The position numbers were made by a program, and so were the translations under genes. Of a stretch of DNA of 64,000 nt, positions 1-8,503 are shown piece by piece (the first letter of the stretch is position 1; each line of letters begins with the position of its first letter). Source of the DNA: CBDBBY01 sp965205055. Lineage in GTDB: Bacteria > Pseudomonadota > Alphaproteobacteria > Rhodobacterales > Rhodobacteraceae. The stretch covers positions 4,278,001-4,342,000 of the forward strand of contig OZ242030.1 in the NCBI GenBank assembly GCA_965205055.1, given 5' to 3'. The notes beneath the pieces were generated by a model that saw only the letters and a program-made list of their open reading frames with translations, did no database searches and was not told where the DNA came from.

Positions 1-83
1 ACTTCGCACCGATGATGCTCTTCTGCCGGGACTTCAGGACATAAGGAATGGACGAAGAGTCGACCGCGGGAAATTGATAGGCT
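1..83 (+). mobile_element. 3' end remnant of an IS4-family element
   Basis: This stretch aligns by eye with the last codons and right end of the larger IS4-type fragment at 29.3-29.9 kb: both contain a YRDF-like segment and end in GGGAAATTGATAGG. It is degenerate and cut by the window edge. The same terminal motif recurs at about 7.62 (minus), 22.54, 29.87, 43.25 and 48.24 kb. Confidence 0.65.
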
Positions 84-355
84 GCTCAACCGGGTAAGCT
101 TTCGGTCTACAAGAATCTTTCGCTGAGCGCGCCTCGCTCCAGTGCTGAAAATTGGTCAACCGTCCATCGGCTCCGTGAAGACCTGATAGGTGAGCTAACT
201 CAAGAGTATGTTCGCTATATTTCGCGACCGGGGATTCTTTCCTTGCCTACAAATTGAAACAATATCGGTTAAGGAGACAGCTGGAAGCCTTCGGAAACCC
301 TTTGCGTTTTACCTCAAGAAGAGATTCACCGGGAATGGTGGCATTGTAGATCGGA

Positions 356-553
356 ATGGCGAAGCAGATTGGCTTTTGGGATCTCGAGGAGTGTCTGAGC
401 GAGATATCGGCCAAAGGGGACCGCTGGAGACGCAGGTCGCGACGGCGGATCTCGAGCGGTTCCGGTTGAACGTCGAGAGGGACGGCCGCCCGGTGCTGGA
501 TCCATTCTTGAAATTCAAGATGCTCGTCCTGCAGAGCCCTGGTTGGCTGTCGC
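356..553 (+). pseudogene. 5' fragment of an IS5-family transposase
   Basis: The reading frame from the ATG at 356 begins MAKQIGFWDLEE and continues with SAKGDRLE and GRPVLDPFLKFKMLVLQ. This is the usual N-terminal pattern of IS5-type transposases (a short acidic start, then GRP.LDP..MFK.L.LQ). Similarity stops near 545-553, a few bases before the end of icmT, so only about 65 codons remain. The catalytic DDE part is absent. Confidence 0.6.
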
Positions 554-573
554 TCGACGGGAGCGAAGTCTAG

Positions 574-1056
574 TCAAGGCGTTTGCCAAAGCGGCGCAGA
601 AGGATACGGAGGGTTCGGTCCATCTTTTTGGGTCGGGACGGTTTCGCGCGTTCGAGTTTCGCCTGGATTCGGCGTTTCAGCGGGTGTCTGAGTCCCCCTC
701 CCCCCATTTTTGCGACTCCGCCTTGACGCCGGGGCGGCGGGTCCCTCAAGCTGCTTCCAGTTCCGATCATTCAGCTCAAAGGCGTAATCCACGCTTTCCC
801 TCTCTTCAGCGGGCGGTCTCGCTCGAACTTCGGGTCCTCCGAGGCAGCTGCCGACCATGCGCGGCAAGCTGGAAGGATCGATTTTCCTACGTTCCAATAT
901 GAACAGAACGGCCGCGGCGGCACCCAGCAACGCAAGCGTCCAGATCCGAAAATGCAGCAGCGCCAATGCCGCGAACAGCACGATCCTTGCGTCGAGAAAC
1001 ATGAATTTCGCGGGACGCTGGGCTTCGCGCCAGCAGTTCGTTTCGCCGATCTTCAA
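574..1056 (-). CDS. icmT: IcmT/TraK-like type IVB secretion protein
   Basis: A small membrane protein of about 160 aa. Its N-terminal 90 residues fit IcmT (Dot/Icm) and TraK (IncI): NCWREAQRPAKF near residues 7-18, then an LDAR motif and a hydrophobic segment LLHFRIWTLALL near 33-44. IcmT is about 86 aa in Legionella, so the Pro/Arg/Lys-rich C-terminal 70 residues are an extension. The start I prefer is TTG at 1056, because it overlaps the dotB stop in TTGA, implying translational coupling; the open frame extends further upstream but there runs inside dotB. A TraJ-TraK-like order is known from IncI plasmids. The function is inferred from family and neighbour: it is thought to support assembly of the secretion apparatus in the inner membrane. 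Confidence 0.7.
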   Translation of the reverse strand: MKIGETNCWREAQRPAKFMFLDARIVLFAALALLHFRIWTLALLGAAAAVLFILERRKIDPSSLPRMVGSCLGGPEVRARPPAEERESVDYAFELNDRNWKQLEGPAAPASRRSRKNGGRGTQTPAETPNPGETRTRETVPTQKDGPNPPYPSAPLWQTP

Positions 1057-2231
1057 CGCACGTCCCACCTCTCTTGCGGAGACTGCTCCAGAAAATGAAT
1101 CGCCTCCTCTTGGTCGACCAGCCCCGCTGAAACAAGCGCTTTTGCAGATTGCTCGAAGGTTTTCTTGAAGGTTGCCGCGAGCCCGTCGCGATCCGCTCCG
1201 CGCAGGACGTCTTCGATCAACGCCGGCCAGCGCGACGACGAATCCCTCAGCATCGAGAACCGCAAGGCTGCGCAGAACGAAACGTACTCTCTGACGGGCA
1301 CCCTGCCTTTGCAGCATTTCAGGGGAAGAAGATGCTGCACGAGAACAAACCGCAGCGATGCCGCGAGATCGCATGCCCTCTGTTCGCGCTCCTGCGCCGG
1401 AAAGACGGAAATCAGCCGTCTGACGCATTCCGCCACGGAGCCGGCATGAACCGTCGTATACACGAGATGCCCGGTCAGCGCAGCTTCAAGGGATGCGCCG
1501 ACTGTTTCCAGATCGCGGGACTCCCCGACGGAAATTATGTGCGGCTTTCTGCGAAGGGCGGAACGAATGCCCGATTGGAAATCAGGGACATGACGCCCCA
1601 CTTCCGATTGGCCGATCAACGACGCCGATCCCGATTCAGGAAATGACACGTCGCGATAAGTGAATTCTATCGGAGCTTGAATGTCGACGATTTTGACCGG
1701 CCGCTCGGCGCGCTCCAGATGGTGCCGGATCAACGCCGCCATTGTCGAGGATTTGCCGCTTCCGGTGGCGCCGGCAATCACCACAAGTCCGCTCCTCGGC
1801 GCCATTTCCGCGATTTCCCTTTCGGAAAGTCCGGCGAACCCCGCGTCGGGCGTGGTCGACGGCAGAATGCGGATCGTGATTTCCATTCCTGCGGAATCCA
1901 GTCCTTCAATGCCGGTTGCGTTGACCCGGAATCGCTGCTTGCCGCCGAACTCGGTCGGCAGCTCATAGGAGAAATCCAGCACCTTGCGGCCATTTATCTG
2001 CGCGAGCGCGTGGGGTCCGCGATGCAATTCCGTCAGCGCGGCCGCAACTTCGGACGGCAGCCACGGCTGATCGCCGCAGCGATGGAGCCGCCCTTCGATT
2101 TCAACACGAGGCACGCGGTCAGTTTGAAGAGTGATGTCCGAAACTCCGCGCTCGGCGCAATTGGCCAGAAATTTCCGCAAATACGCCGCGGCAGCGCGGC
2201 CGTCGGCCACCGCGCCCGGCTTCCGGCCCAT
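1053..2231 (-). CDS. dotB: DotB/TraJ-like type IVB secretion ATPase
   Basis: A PilT/GspE-superfamily ATPase closest by eye to DotB (Dot/Icm) and TraJ (IncI), not to PilT of type IV pili. Visible features are FLANCAERGVSDITLQ near residue 21, Walker A GATGSGKSS near 154-162, an Asp box IVDIQAPIEF near 181-190, Walker B-type VGESRD near 235-240 and the His box TTVHAGSV near 259-266. The stretch RSALRRKPHIISVGESRD is diagnostic of DotB. The ATG at 2231 gives 392 aa (Legionella DotB is 377); an in-frame ATG at 2378 would add 49 residues with no family resemblance. It is cytosolic and powers the secretion or conjugation machine as a hexamer in characterised relatives. It overlaps icmT by 4 nt. Confidence 0.85.
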   Translation of the reverse strand: MGRKPGAVADGRAAAAYLRKFLANCAERGVSDITLQTDRVPRVEIEGRLHRCGDQPWLPSEVAAALTELHRGPHALAQINGRKVLDFSYELPTEFGGKQRFRVNATGIEGLDSAGMEITIRILPSTTPDAGFAGLSEREIAEMAPRSGLVVIAGATGSGKSSTMAALIRHHLERAERPVKIVDIQAPIEFTYRDVSFPESGSASLIGQSEVGRHVPDFQSGIRSALRRKPHIISVGESRDLETVGASLEAALTGHLVYTTVHAGSVAECVRRLISVFPAQEREQRACDLAASLRFVLVQHLLPLKCCKGRVPVREYVSFCAALRFSMLRDSSSRWPALIEDVLRGADRDGLAATFKKTFEQSAKALVSAGLVDQEEAIHFLEQSPQERWDVR

Positions 2232-2761
2232 TTCGGGCCAGCTCAATGCGCATCCCGGGCCACGCTGATTTTGTTCGGCCGGATGCATCCGTTCCGGAGC
2301 TGATCCCACAGCGCATGCTTCATTATGCGGGAGGTCGATGATCAGACTCGGCGAAGCCGACCAAGCCCCAAATTTCATGGCTGCGCCGACCGGACGCCCG
2401 CTTGAAGGAAAGGCTCATTCCGGTGTCTTGCTCGACCGAGCGCGCAAGCGCTCCGAGTCCCTTTTGCGATTTCGATGCGCTCCGGTTCATCAACTTGCTT
2501 CATTGAATTCTTGCTGCCGGGAGCAGGTTATAAGGCGGAAAATGAAATTCGGGTCGATGTCATGACGGCGAGCTGACGGATCTTTGTGGAAAGACCGTTC
2601 TCCGGCGGCTGATAGACGCGCGGGAACGCGCAACCGGAACGCTGGAAGACAAAACGGCCCAATCCCATAAAACGTCTTCGGACGCAGACGAATCGGACCC
2701 CGAACAGTCGCAAAAATGCTGAACCCAAACCCAAACAGCAGCTTGTGAGCTACACTCCAAT
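2232..2761. other. Intergenic region with a dispersed repeat (2590-2735)
   Basis: No convincing gene. From about 2590 to 2735 lies a dispersed repeat ending in ACGAATCGGACCCCGAA and a TGCTGAACC-like tail. Related copies lie near 40085-40240, 49085-49145 (partial) and, inverted, 42945-43030. It is probably the end of an IS or a small non-autonomous element. Confidence 0.5.
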
Positions 2762-3084
2762 ATGATGGAAATTCGCAATACCGTCTTGTTCGACAAATGG
2801 ATGAAAAGCCTGAGGGACAGGCGGGCCAAGGCCAGGATTGAGGTTCGCATATGACGCCTCAGCCTTGGAAATCCCGGTGACGCAAGCCGGTCGGCGAGGG
2901 AGTGGGTGAACTGCGCATCCGGGAAGGCAAACGATATCGCGTTCATTTTGCGTCCCGAGGCAAAGTTCTGATCATTCTGCTTTGCGGGGGCGACAAATCC
3001 TCGCAGCAAGCGGACATCAAGGCTGCCGGAGCAATGGCTGGAGAACTGGAGTCGATCAATGGGCATCAAGACTACGAAATATGA
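2762..3084 (+). pseudogene. RelE/ParE-family addiction-module toxin, inactivated
   Basis: Reads MMEIRNTVLFDKWMKSLRDR from the ATG at 2762, then an in-frame TGA at 2852 (codon 31, where the family has Arg). The frame resumes as RLSLGNPGDA and needs a one-base shift near 2884 to continue as VGEGVGELRI, YRVHFASRGKVLIILLCGGDKSS. This is the pattern of Gp49-like HigB/RelE addiction-module killer proteins of about 100 aa. With a nonsense codon and a frameshift the toxin should be dead. The 3' end overlaps the antitoxin start at 3059, the normal arrangement for this family. Confidence 0.8.
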
Positions 3085-3352
3085 AACGGCTGACTATCTC
3101 TGCAGCCCCGAAGCCATTGAAGCTTACCTTGAAGCTGCGTTCGAGACGAATGACGCCGCGCTCGTCGCGGCAGCACTTGGCGACGTTGCGAAAGTGGAGG
3201 GCATGAAAAGGATCGCCGATCAATCGGAGCTTTCTCGGGAAAGCCTTTACCGTGCGCTGAGTGCAAACGGCAACCCCAAGCTCGATACGATTCTCAAGGT
3301 ATTGAGCGCGGTCGGCGCAACTCTCACGCCGAGACTCAACGCCAACTCTTAA
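3059..3352 (+). CDS. HigA-type addiction-module antitoxin (HTH)
   Basis: A 97-aa protein with the typical layout of the addiction-module antidote family: an N-terminal segment with YLEAAFETNDAALVAAALGD, then a helix-turn-helix in MKRIADQSELSRESLYRALS and a C-terminal LDTILKVLSAVG helix. It would bind the toxin and repress the shared promoter upstream of 2762. The frame is intact although its toxin is broken, so it is now either a relic or an antitoxin against other copies. Translation was probably coupled to the toxin (overlap 3059-3084). Confidence 0.85.
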   Translation: MGIKTTKYETADYLCSPEAIEAYLEAAFETNDAALVAAALGDVAKVEGMKRIADQSELSRESLYRALSANGNPKLDTILKVLSAVGATLTPRLNANS

Positions 3353-4356
3353 AGCAAAGGTTCCATCATGGGATGCGATAAAATGCAGAAAGCCTTACTT
3401 GATCGGATCATTCTATCGGCGGGGTGCATCAGGGCCTTCGTGTGCGGACGCCCCCTGCGACACGAGATTTTTCCTTGTCCGAATATCGCTGGAACCGTTC
3501 GATGACGGTCGAAGCGGCCACGCGGAACTGCTTCTCAAAACTCCGGCGGCTCTTGCCCGCCAGCGCTTTCTTGCCCGCCCGCATCCGCAGATCGCCGGAA
3601 CAGGGTTTCGGCATCCATCCCGTCCTCCGTCCTGAAACGACCGACATCAACCACATCGGAACAGCCGAGGAAATCCCTGAATCGTACGATTCCACCCAGC
3701 CGAAAACCGTTCCAGCCCGTTGAGTTCTTGGATTTTGTGCAAAAGCCGAACTTGAAGGCTTCTCTGATCTTCAGATTCGCGACTTGTTCCAACGAGACCG
3801 CTTTCGAGTTCCGCAACGAATCGAACGGCCTGAATTGCAGAAAAAAGCAGCCAAAAAGGCCGGAGATTTAAGCTTGCAAGGATGCATTCTGGTCCAAAAA
3901 AAGAAAATTACGCGGCTTCATTTTGTATTCTCAATAAGTCAAATTTCCGAATAATATAATGTAATGAATTTTCATAACATATTGAAAATAAACATATTTA
4001 TATTTTTCCCCTTACTCCGATTCGGCGCTTGAAACAACGGCTTCAACAATCAACAAAATATTTTCAATTGGCTATGGATAATCTCAAAATCGTCGCCTAC
4101 GGGTTTTCCGGAAGCCAAAAGGCATCGAGAAAGCCATGAATTCAATTCCGGCCAAAAATTCGTCAGCAGAAAGCATTGCAAATTGCAATTCCCGCGGAAC
4201 GGCGACCAGCAAAATTTCTGTCGAACGGCGCGCCCCTGTTCGACCCGTCCAACCGGACTGCTTCGTTCCGGCGTCAGCAAGACGAACTCCTGCGAAGGTT
4301 CGCCGAATCGGCCTCGTCCGATTTTGAACCCTATGGCTCCGCAAGGAAAAGTTCAA
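3353..4356. other. Gene-poor region: IS1111 end remnant and AT-rich segment
   Basis: At about 3415-3480 an inverted remnant matches the outer end of the IS1111-type 3' flank (compare 44450-44515 and 11370-11430). From 3480 to 3880 I see only short unsupported ORFs. Bases about 3890-4030 are strikingly AT-rich against the GC-rich surroundings, with several TATAAT- and AATAAA-like words. This could be a promoter region for the recombinase at 4357 or an origin-like segment. No iterons were recognised. Confidence 0.45.
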
Positions 4357-5763
4357 ATGCCTGAATTCGAGTTTCTGCCGTTGGTCGGCACGCCATCCGC
4401 GACGGTCGATGCAGTCAGCCTTGGCGAAACCTATGCCGCCTCAGTTCGAAGGGTATTCAGAACTGCGACCGACCGCTGCGTTTCGACAAACCGCGAACCG
4501 GGATTGCGGGAAGTGGACCGCCAACTGGCCATTCGAACGGCGGTTCTCGAACCATCCACCGGAGTGAAGGAATTGTCCGCAATGCGCGACCTGATCAGGA
4601 AGGTCCACATGCTTCAGGCCGCTTACGATGAAGCGGGCCACATCATGATGCCGTTTCAGCTGGTGCCGAAAAACGTCGATCTGCCCTTTTGGTTTCGCTT
4701 CGAGGACTGGGACGGCTTCAACTCGTTCGCCAGCCGCGTCAGGCGGACAACCTACAGGAAATTCCGCTCGCGCGGCTGCTCCGAATTGCCGGCATTGGTC
4801 GAAGAAGCGACCAAGTCCGGACGCTTCCCAAACAGCCCCGGGCAAAAAAATGCCCTGGCCGACCGCCTCTCGGGACGAAAAGCGAAGATCGCCAGGCGCT
4901 CGCCCAAGATCGGCTGGACGCCGATCAGCGAGTCCGAATTCGAAAGAATGCTCGATCAGCTGCCTGCGGACGCCGAAAAGGCGGCGCTGGACTCATTGCG
5001 CGAAGGCGAGAGAACGAAATCGGGAGGGATCGCAAGGCTGCTGGCTCGCTCAATCTGGCTTACGGGAATGCGCTCTCTGGAAGCGTTCCAGTGCCGCCTG
5101 CTCACGACCGATCCCGACGAGAATCTGTCCCCGCGAGAGCTGAGGAGAATTCTCGACGATCCAAGAGCCGCGCACGAAGGCGGACGCCTTCGAGATGCAG
5201 ACCTTGAAATCGCACGCAACGACTTCAGACACAGCGGGCCGGGTTCCTTGATTTTCGGGATCAGAACGCTGAAGACCGCGAATTCGTCGCCGTTGATCTA
5301 CAATGCATTGAGATTCCAGATCTTGGATGGAATCGATCAGCGCGACGCAGCGGCGCTCGCCTTCGCGTCAATGCTCAGCCGGCTGAAAATTCCGCGAGCC
5401 CGCGCGGAAGGCATCGCCGCGCGATGCACGAAGCATCTGGGATCGGCCTCTCGCAAAGCCGATCCGGGAAGAGAGCAAGCGGTCACGCTCCACACATTGA
5501 GGCACGCGTTCGTCGATGCGGCCCGCCGCATGCTTCCGCCTCACGAAATCGCTGCGCTTTCGGGCCACACGTCGCGCAGGACAATGCTCGGGTACGGCGG
5601 CAAGCATGTTCGCACGAGCAAGAGCTCCGGAAGTACGCGCTGGATGCCGAAAGCAGATCCCGCAAGCGCGGAAGCAATCAGGAGGGCGTGGTCGTTGCGG
5701 GCGGCGTTGAAAGTGGAACCGACGCCGGATCCGGAATTGCTTCCGGAACCGGAGTTCCGCTGA
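4357..5763 (+). CDS. Tyrosine recombinase (site-specific integrase)
   Basis: About 468 aa. The C-terminal half has tyrosine-recombinase features: an Arg I region in LTGMRSLEAF near residue 238, a His-x-x-Arg box in TLHTLRHAFVDA near 377-380, the late His in LSGHTSRRT near 402 and a candidate nucleophile Tyr in MLGYGGKH near 412. The start at 4357 follows an AAGGAA ribosome-binding site with good spacing; the open frame extends to 4183 but without family support. It sits in the accessory block between a toxin-antitoxin locus and the DnaA-like gene, as expected of an integrase of a mobile element, or possibly a relative of the R64 shufflon recombinase Rci. Length and N-terminus are unlike XerC/D. 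The substrate site is unknown. Confidence 0.7.
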   Translation: MPEFEFLPLVGTPSATVDAVSLGETYAASVRRVFRTATDRCVSTNREPGLREVDRQLAIRTAVLEPSTGVKELSAMRDLIRKVHMLQAAYDEAGHIMMPFQLVPKNVDLPFWFRFEDWDGFNSFASRVRRTTYRKFRSRGCSELPALVEEATKSGRFPNSPGQKNALADRLSGRKAKIARRSPKIGWTPISESEFERMLDQLPADAEKAALDSLREGERTKSGGIARLLARSIWLTGMRSLEAFQCRLLTTDPDENLSPRELRRILDDPRAAHEGGRLRDADLEIARNDFRHSGPGSLIFGIRTLKTANSSPLIYNALRFQILDGIDQRDAAALAFASMLSRLKIPRARAEGIAARCTKHLGSASRKADPGREQAVTLHTLRHAFVDAARRMLPPHEIAALSGHTSRRTMLGYGGKHVRTSKSSGSTRWMPKADPASAEAIRRAWSLRAALKVEPTPDPELLPEPEFR

Positions 5764-6239
5764 GATGACCTGCAGCCAGCCCGATACAGTCCTCGCCACC
5801 CTCCTTTTTCTCTAGCCTCAAGGTTTCGGTCACATGGAATTCCCAACCGTCGCCGCGGAAGCGGCGCGCGCTCTTGAACTCGCGCCAAGCGCTCTCTGCC
5901 GGCTGAACTCGTTCGAAGCAAGTCGATGGCCGCGACGCGCCGCTCCTGCGCTCGACGGGCCGGCGGGAGCGCCCGCAGGACCATGCTGGAGGGAAATCAT
6001 GCGCGAGCATCCATCCGAGCACGTCATTCCAGTCGCGAAATCCAGCTCAGCGAATTCCGCGGATTCGAGAGCCGGGTCTCCGAGTTGCGCAGCGACCCGT
6101 CGTCGTCATGCGCTCGATCGCGCCGCCAAGCGAGTCCTTTCGCCCGGCGGCACAACCCTTCCGTTCGGGAAGAGACGCCGCGGGCGATCAACCCGGAACG
6201 GAAACCCATCCCTTGTTCAGCAAACAGAAAGGAAACGAC
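5764..6239 (+). other. Region without a confident gene
   Basis: An ORF could start at the ATG 5834 (MEFPTVAAEAARALELAPSA) and run into the next gene, but after about 35 codons it becomes low-complexity Arg/Ser/Pro and looks like read-through of GC-rich DNA. The last bases hold the ribosome-binding site (AAAGGA) for the gene at 6240. Confidence 0.3.
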
Positions 6240-7550
6240 ATGACAACTGGTGAACAAGCACGCAACCACGATCCCCGCGAGGCGCAACCCAATGATTCCG
6301 CCTCCAATCCCAACTCATCGAATAATGGAGTCGACATGACCACAACCCAGTCCAGCGGAAGGAAACCCCGCAAACCAAGTTCGCAGAAACGCATTCGAGC
6401 GTTCGTTTGGGACGCATCCAAGCAAAACGTCGTTGACAAGACAAGAAGGATCGCCGCTTGGGAGGCCGCGCCGGCAAATCCCGAAGGACAATTCATGGAA
6501 CTTGATTCCAAAATCAAGTCGAACATCAAGTCCGTCGGTCACCTCCAGATCCTGGATCGTCCGTCGAGCGAGATCGTCAAACCGCGAATCTCCGCTCACG
6601 GAGAGAACAAGCTGACGCTTTGGCTGCCGTTCGACACTCCGCTGAACGCCTACTGGGCGGCTGCATCCGCGCTCGGACAGTACGGCGCCAATGCCGTGAA
6701 GATCGATGACCGCATCGGGCGGATCATCATAACTTCGGACGAACCGGCCGATTACGGATACACCCCTTTCATCAAGCGGTCGTTCACGCCGAAGGACAGA
6801 AGGGTCAAGACGATCCGGCCGAGCGAGACGAAGCATTTCCTGCACTACCTGCAGCATGTCTCCGCCAGGCGCACCGGCGACGCTGCGCAGGACGAGTTCG
6901 AATTGAAGCTCATGCTCACCGTGTCGAACTGCATCGATGTTCAGCTCAAGGCTTCGGAGGATTTGATCAGGCATGCCGGGAACAACGGGTTCCTCTGCAG
7001 GACGCCGGATGAAGCTTTCGAGGACCTGAAGGAACTCTGGGAGGCGATCAGGATCAGAAGGCATCCGTTCTGTCCCCCGACACGATGGGATGTCATCACG
7101 ATGCTTCGGAAAAAGGGCCATCTCCTGCCGACCGACAAGAAGCACTCCGCGCTTCGCCCGATTCTTTCGTCGGCTTCGTTCAGCGACATCGCCCGGATCG
7201 TGGAGAAGACCCGCCTTTGCTCGTTCGACGTCATCCGCTCCAGTTCACGCTCGAACGGCGCGGTGCGAGCGCGGTATATCGCAGCCCACATCATGCGTTC
7301 GACGACCAGCAAGTCCGTGGCGCAGATCGGAGCCGCCTTGGGCGACCGCGACCACAGCTCCGTCGTCCACGGGCTCGGGCAAATCGACGCGTGGGCCAAA
7401 AAGCGTCCGTTGAACGCAATGCTTCTCGACTTGTTCTGCCGGCTCGCCGACAATGTCGGGATCTGCAATGGGCTTCGCAAGGATCCCGAGATGGTGAAGC
7501 GCTTGGCAAGCATTCCGCCGCTCGCGAAATCCGGCGGCAAAAGCGGCTGA
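6240..7550 (+). CDS. Protein with C-terminal DnaA domain IV-like DNA-binding region
   Basis: About 436 aa. The N-terminal 280 residues are not recognised; there is no Walker A or AAA+ core. Near residues 325-385 the chain reads ARYIAAHIMRSTTSKSVAQI followed by GAALGDRDHSSVVHGLGQI, matching DnaA domain IV (SLPEIGRAFGGRDHTTVLHA-type signature that binds DnaA boxes). Such a domain in a non-DnaA protein on accessory DNA suggests a replication-initiation or DNA-binding role for the element (inference). The ATG at 6240 has an AAAGGA Shine-Dalgarno. A further in-frame ATG lies at about 6336. It is followed by a strong hairpin. Confidence 0.6.
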   Translation: MTTGEQARNHDPREAQPNDSASNPNSSNNGVDMTTTQSSGRKPRKPSSQKRIRAFVWDASKQNVVDKTRRIAAWEAAPANPEGQFMELDSKIKSNIKSVGHLQILDRPSSEIVKPRISAHGENKLTLWLPFDTPLNAYWAAASALGQYGANAVKIDDRIGRIIITSDEPADYGYTPFIKRSFTPKDRRVKTIRPSETKHFLHYLQHVSARRTGDAAQDEFELKLMLTVSNCIDVQLKASEDLIRHAGNNGFLCRTPDEAFEDLKELWEAIRIRRHPFCPPTRWDVITMLRKKGHLLPTDKKHSALRPILSSASFSDIARIVEKTRLCSFDVIRSSSRSNGAVRARYIAAHIMRSTTSKSVAQIGAALGDRDHSSVVHGLGQIDAWAKKRPLNAMLLDLFCRLADNVGICNGLRKDPEMVKRLASIPPLAKSGGKSG

Positions 7551-7574
7551 CCGCAGCCAGAATTCGACGGCGAA

Positions 7575-7606
7575 GGCGTCGGGCCGCACCCATGAGGCCC
7601 GACGCC
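7575..7606 (+). terminator. Strong hairpin downstream of the DnaA-like gene
   Basis: A perfect 11-bp stem (GGCGTCGGGCC paired with GGCCCGACGCC) with a 10-base loop lies 24 bases after the stop at 7550. There is no clear T-run, so it may slow or stabilise the transcript end rather than act as a classical intrinsic terminator. Confidence 0.5.
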
Positions 7607-7621
7607 TGATCCTCGCCGCCT

Positions 7622-7895
7622 CCGGCCTATCAATTTCCCACTGTTGACTCGGAGACCATTCCGTATGTCCTCAAGGTTCGGTTTTGCTGCATCTGCGGCG
7701 CGAAGATCGTCCACGCGACCCGGAATCCAAGGATTCCGAGGAGCGGCTGCCGATTCAATCTCTGGAATCCAGCGTTTCAGCCGCGGACCCGCAGGCGGTC
7801 GGATTTGGCGGAGCCTTTGATCGCAAGATAGCAGGCGACCAAGAGGCGGAACGCAGAGTCAAGTGTGTCTTGTTGATAGGCGCCGGGCGCCGTCT
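7622..7895 (-). mobile_element. IS4-family 3' end remnant
   Basis: On the minus strand this region carries the degenerate C-terminus of the IS4-type transposase (compare 29.6-29.88 kb) and the terminal CCTATCAATTTCCCA motif at 7626. It matches the plus-strand remnant at 22280-22546. Several in-frame stops are present. Confidence 0.65.
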
Positions 7896-7898
7896 TGA

Positions 7899-8503
7899 GG
7901 AAAGTCCCGCCTCGACCGGCACGGGCATGGCGCGAGCGTGCCGGAACTTGGCGGACATGCAAGCGGATTTCGTCTTGAATTCCCGCCGCCCTTCGCCTAG
8001 TGTCCGGTCATGGCCAATACTTCCACTTCGTCGATGGATCAGCTTGTAGCAAGCGGCGTGGATCCCATCTCTGCGCCAAACTCCGCACGCACGCTCCCGA
8101 ACTCCGCACGCACATCACTGCGGGTGATGTTGTTCTGCCAAAAGATGAATCCCATCAGCAAGCCAATCACTGCTATCAACACGCCAACCGCTGCAACGAG
8201 AACGCCGATACCCGTCCAGCCAATGCCTTCCTTCGATGCAGGCAGTCGCGCGGCTTCCCGCTGTCGAGATTGGTCGGCAACCCCCGAAGATCGCACCGCC
8301 GTCTCGACAAGTTTTATAATCGCCTCGGCAGCCTTGGGATCCACGCCGCTTGCTACAAGCTGATCCATCGACGAAGTGGAAGTATTGGCCATGATCGGAT
8401 GGTAGGCGAAGGGCGGCGGGAATTCAAGACGAAATCCGCTTGTCTGCCCGCAAAGTTCCGGCACGCTCGCGCCATGCCCGTGCCGGTCGAGGCGGGACTT
8501 TCC
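7899..8503. repeat. 169-bp inverted repeat flanking a 267-bp core
   Basis: Arms at 7899-8067 and 8335-8503 are near-identical reverse complements. Each contains a piece of an IstB-like gene and the first 19 codons (MANTSTSSMDQLVASGVDP) of a small membrane ORF. Recombination between the arms would flip the 267-bp core and exchange the ORF body between the two starts. Confidence 0.8.
8039..8392 (-). CDS. Small single-pass membrane protein, unknown function
   Basis: 117 aa from the ATG at 8392. An amphipathic N-terminal half (EAIIKLVETAVR) precedes one clear membrane helix, GIGVLVAAVGVLIAVIGLLM, then a charged tail. The last codons run through the opposite arm of the inverted repeat, so the native C-terminus may have been lost. 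On the plus strand a mirror ORF (8010-8363) starts with the same residues but has no membrane-protein character; I treat it as a by-product of the inversion. It is inserted within the remains of an IS21 element. Confidence 0.5.
   Translation of the reverse strand: MANTSTSSMDQLVASGVDPKAAEAIIKLVETAVRSSGVADQSRQREAARLPASKEGIGWTGIGVLVAAVGVLIAVIGLLMGFIFWQNNITRSDVRAEFGSVRAEFGAEMGSTPLATS

Noticed and set aside
711..729. 19-bp match GCGACTCCGCCTTGACGCC also at about 62797-62815
   Set aside because: A single short shared word without flanking similarity; I could not extend it to a repeat or an att site.
4183..4356. Upstream extension of the tyrosine recombinase
   Set aside because: The frame is open, but the translation is low-complexity and lacks a ribosome-binding site at 4183, whereas 4357 has one.
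8010..8363. Plus-strand 117-codon ORF starting MANTSTSS
   Set aside because: It shares its start with the minus-strand membrane protein only because of the inverted repeat; the body is Ser/Thr/Arg-rich without a membrane helix and is antisense to the better ORF.
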